Source: Fratercula arctica (lineage: Eukaryota > Chordata > Aves > Charadriiformes > Alcidae). From it: a DNA stretch of 64,000 nt. Positions 61,401-64,000 of the stretch are shown here, piece by piece. A program made the position numbers and the translations under genes. The notes beneath the pieces are model-generated. The model did not search any database. It was not told the DNA's origin and saw nothing but the letters and a program-made list of their open reading frames with translations. The stretch covers positions 52,000,730 through 52,064,729 of the forward strand of contig CANTUZ010000026.1 in the NCBI GenBank assembly GCA_947846985.1, read 5' to 3'. The first letter of the stretch is position 1. Every line of letters begins with the position of its first letter.

Positions 61401-64000
61401 TAATTACTGGAACAAAATCCCATTTCTGGCATGATTTGCTATTTTTGGAAAGTGAAATTCTGTTACAAGACATATAATTTCTATATAGATTACTTTGTGT
61501 CTCCTATTGCACCCTGTTCTAGATACCATCTCCTAGCAACTTCTCAGAAAATTCCCTGGCCCAGGGCTGGAGACATTCCTGGCTAGACTAGCTGTTATAT
61601 AGCTCTGGAGCCTGAACACTTTGCAGTGGTAATCTAGGTAAAATAACTAAATAGAGCTCCTTTTCATTCAACTCCTCCTGCAGAAGACTCCTCCACAGTT
61701 GATTGAAGCAAGGCTCTTGACATCTCAATCTTCATGGCTGTGGGATGCACATACCACATGGGCAAAGGCAACCAGAGAGAGAAGCTACATGAGTAGCTGT
61801 TACAGTGGGAACAGTTAGACACCAAGTAGATTTGACTAACTTAATCATGTGTGTTAGCTACACATTTTGTCTTGCATCTCCTCGACCAGCTCTGGATTCA
61901 GCCAACAGCAATTCATTCTGAAGTCACTAACTTTTGGCTTCACAAGAAAAACTTGCTCGTTCTGATGCTGGTTAAATAAGGGGGAAGATAGCATTCTAGA
62001 CATGACTTCTGTTTGATTTTTTTTGAGGATAAGGCACTATTGCTTTATTCGTGTCTCTTTCAGAAAGAAGGTCCAGTGCCAGAAAGTATTATTTTTATAA
62101 TTATCACATTTTCTGTTGAGAAACCTTCCTGGTTATCATACACTTTCTTCCAGAGGTAAACAATAGGATTCTTCAGAGGAGAGAAACAGGAAGTCTACAC
62201 CTTGCAATTTGCTCCAAATTATTGTGTAATGACTTTTGAATCAGGGAAAGCTTCCATATCTTTTAATAACTTTCATTGCTTCATTGGCTGCTTGTCAAAA
62301 TTTACGTCTCGTATAAGACACAGAAAACTAACCTTTCTGAGAGAGGAACGCTACTTTACCCTCAATGATACTGAGTATTTCTTCATAATAGTTATATAAG
62401 TGTTTATTAGGGAAAGTTCTTACTCTTCTGAGGAAGTTCCGCAAGCCCCTACTTTCCAAACCATTCTTCAATTTTTACCTCATTTTGGATGTAGTTGCTC
62501 TGAGAGGTTTCCACCACTGTCGATATTTCTCTCCGTTAATGTGGAAGTCTAAAATCTATCGATACGCTTTTTTCTTTTTTGTAAACCAAATCTCAGTTTC
62601 AATCTTATCAACTATTATACTAATCTGTCCATTTTCCATTAATGCTTCCTACATTGTTATATTGACCTACATGAAACTGGCAAGCAGTCCTCCCTTTTCC
62701 TTTCATTAAACGATCTGCCAAGTCCATTAGATGTTTCTGTGGGGCGTATTGGACATAAGCAGCATGGCTGTCAATCCATACCAGGGTAGCTGGAGGGCAG
62801 ATACTATAGATTCAAGTTCAGGGGTTATATGTAAGCAATTTTTTTATGACTGACTTCAGTAAGTAGGAGAGGTTATAACAAAATGATCTATTTTGTAAAA
62901 CAACAACAGCAACAACTACCAAACCAAAAAAGGGTGCTGAGTGAACTCAGAAATGATCCATATAAATAAACCCCTGCAGGGTTTTAATGGGAAGGGAAAA
63001 TAATCCATATTCCAGTCCCAGAATCCATCTAGGTTCTGGATTCCTGCTTTTGTGGTCTTCAGCAGAGCAGCTTTTCTGGAATTTTCTTTGGCTTTAACTC
63101 TCACTAAGGTCTGCCAATCTTAAACAGAGGTCTTCCATTGCAGGGAAGCCTTAAAAGAAGAATTATAGGGCATTAAGAGCATTTACATTGTCAGATAGCA
63201 TCAGGCTAGTAAAGCTGATACGATGTACTCTCATGAGGCCCTACTGCCCTTCCAGCATAACACCACACATTCTGTTCTCACCTGTCTTCTCTGCCTCCTC
63301 AACTCACATCCCCAGAGGGATATTGAAGGAGTGGAGTGGGAATATGGTCACCTGTTCCACCTGAGCTTGTCCCTGCTTGGGCTGTGGGGCAGGAGACTGC
63401 CCTGACATTCCAAGGAGGTTAATCAGCCCAGCCTCAAAGCCTTTGAACTAAAACTCCTATACACATTAGTTCTGAATTTGGCCTTATGGTATTGCCAGGT
63501 AGCCTTAAGGTAAAGGACAGTCAAGCTGGTACAAGCTCTTGTTGAATTATAATCAGATGGAATTTATTATTATTATTTTTTTGGCATTGCTGACATGTTG
63601 GCTTTGCACGCCTTAAAAACATCAAAGCTGACAAATGGGCAAGAAACATCAATGCCGACAGCACCACAGAAAGGAACAGGAAAAGGCCAAATTAAAGAAA
63701 TCATGAAGGAACTGGTACCAGCAAGCAAGTCAGCAAAATCCATTATATCTGACAGGTTTCCTGCTTCAGCATTGTCTTGGAGAGCTTCCTGCTGCTTGCC
63801 AGGCTGAGAGTAAGGCAACTCAATGATCCTCCACATTACGGTAGGGTTCTCATTACCACCTCACCGCTGGGCTGTATGCAGCTGTCAGTGGAAGCAATGG
63901 AGGCTTTTCACTATGGGTTGTAAAGGACAAGTTTGCAAATGAAAACATGGAAGGAATTTTTAAATAAGTTGATCCATTATTTTGAAATGATGTGTTAGGA
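58446..64000. other. Gene-free intergenic DNA
   Basis: About 5.5 kb without a supportable gene. It includes a T22 run (60813-60834), a small 8-bp inverted repeat (ACCCCATT...AATGGGGT, about 59523-59544) and an ATT/T-rich stretch (about 63567-63582). It also contains the longest open frame of the window (60712-61239, 175 codons), which passes through the T22 run and has no recognisable domain. I do not call it a gene. Confidence 0.7.
60813..60834. repeat. Poly-T tract (22 T)
   Basis: A pure T run. If it is the A-tail of a minus-strand retrocopy, the body would lie at higher coordinates; nothing recognisable is there. Confidence 0.9.

Noticed and set aside
63573..63836. Overlapping 87- and 70-codon frames on opposite strands
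   Set aside because: The + frame (GKGQIKEIMKEL region) looks protein-like locally, but neither frame matches a family I know and no splice or retrocopy features support it.
1..64000. CRISPR arrays, tRNA or rRNA genes, bacterial-type operons
   Set aside because: No spaced identical repeats, cloverleaf or rRNA sequence was seen. The spliced ephrin gene and CR1 identify vertebrate nuclear DNA.

Overview
This is non-mammalian vertebrate, almost certainly avian, nuclear DNA: AT-leaning, with very sparse coding sequence and few repeats. It carries a 5'-truncated CR1 LINE tail of the type found throughout bird genomes and a fragment of a bird-type retroviral LTR. The only gene I can support is the 3' end of EFNA5 (ephrin-A5) on the + strand. 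Three coding exons were read directly from sequence. They join in frame and encode about residues 140-228 of a 228-residue GPI-anchored Eph-receptor ligand. From general knowledge, the human 5q21 segment with EFNA5 corresponds to the avian Z chromosome; the window itself cannot show this.

Layout: 1-20351 is the 3' part of a long intron (intron 2 in the standard five-exon structure), with no exon seen. Exon 3 (20352-20417), a short 394-bp intron, cassette exon 4 (20812-20892), a 5.1-kb intron, and terminal exon 5 (coding 26000-26121) follow. A long 3'UTR then runs to a polyadenylation signal at 30226-30231. From about 30.25 kb to 64 kb I see no gene. This fits the known gene desert downstream of EFNA5 and holds homopolymer tracts, small tandem repeats, an LTR fragment, and worn copies of ancient amniote SINE-like repeats.

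Most interesting items: (1) two UGCAUG (RBFOX-type) motifs after a CU-rich tract, 79 and 88 nt downstream of exon 4. Exon 4 has a weak donor, and skipping it keeps frame and gives the known 27-residue-shorter ephrin-A5. (2) A 31-bp stem, 6-nt loop hairpin at 37400-37467 in the desert, fully paired as + strand RNA if G-U pairs count. (3) A tRNA-type/CORE-SINE-like fossil at 58240-58445 and several degenerate copies of a dispersed repeat with a palindromic core. No CRISPR, tRNA, rRNA, intact transposon or second protein-coding gene could be supported. Open reading frames elsewhere are short, unrecognisable and expected by chance.
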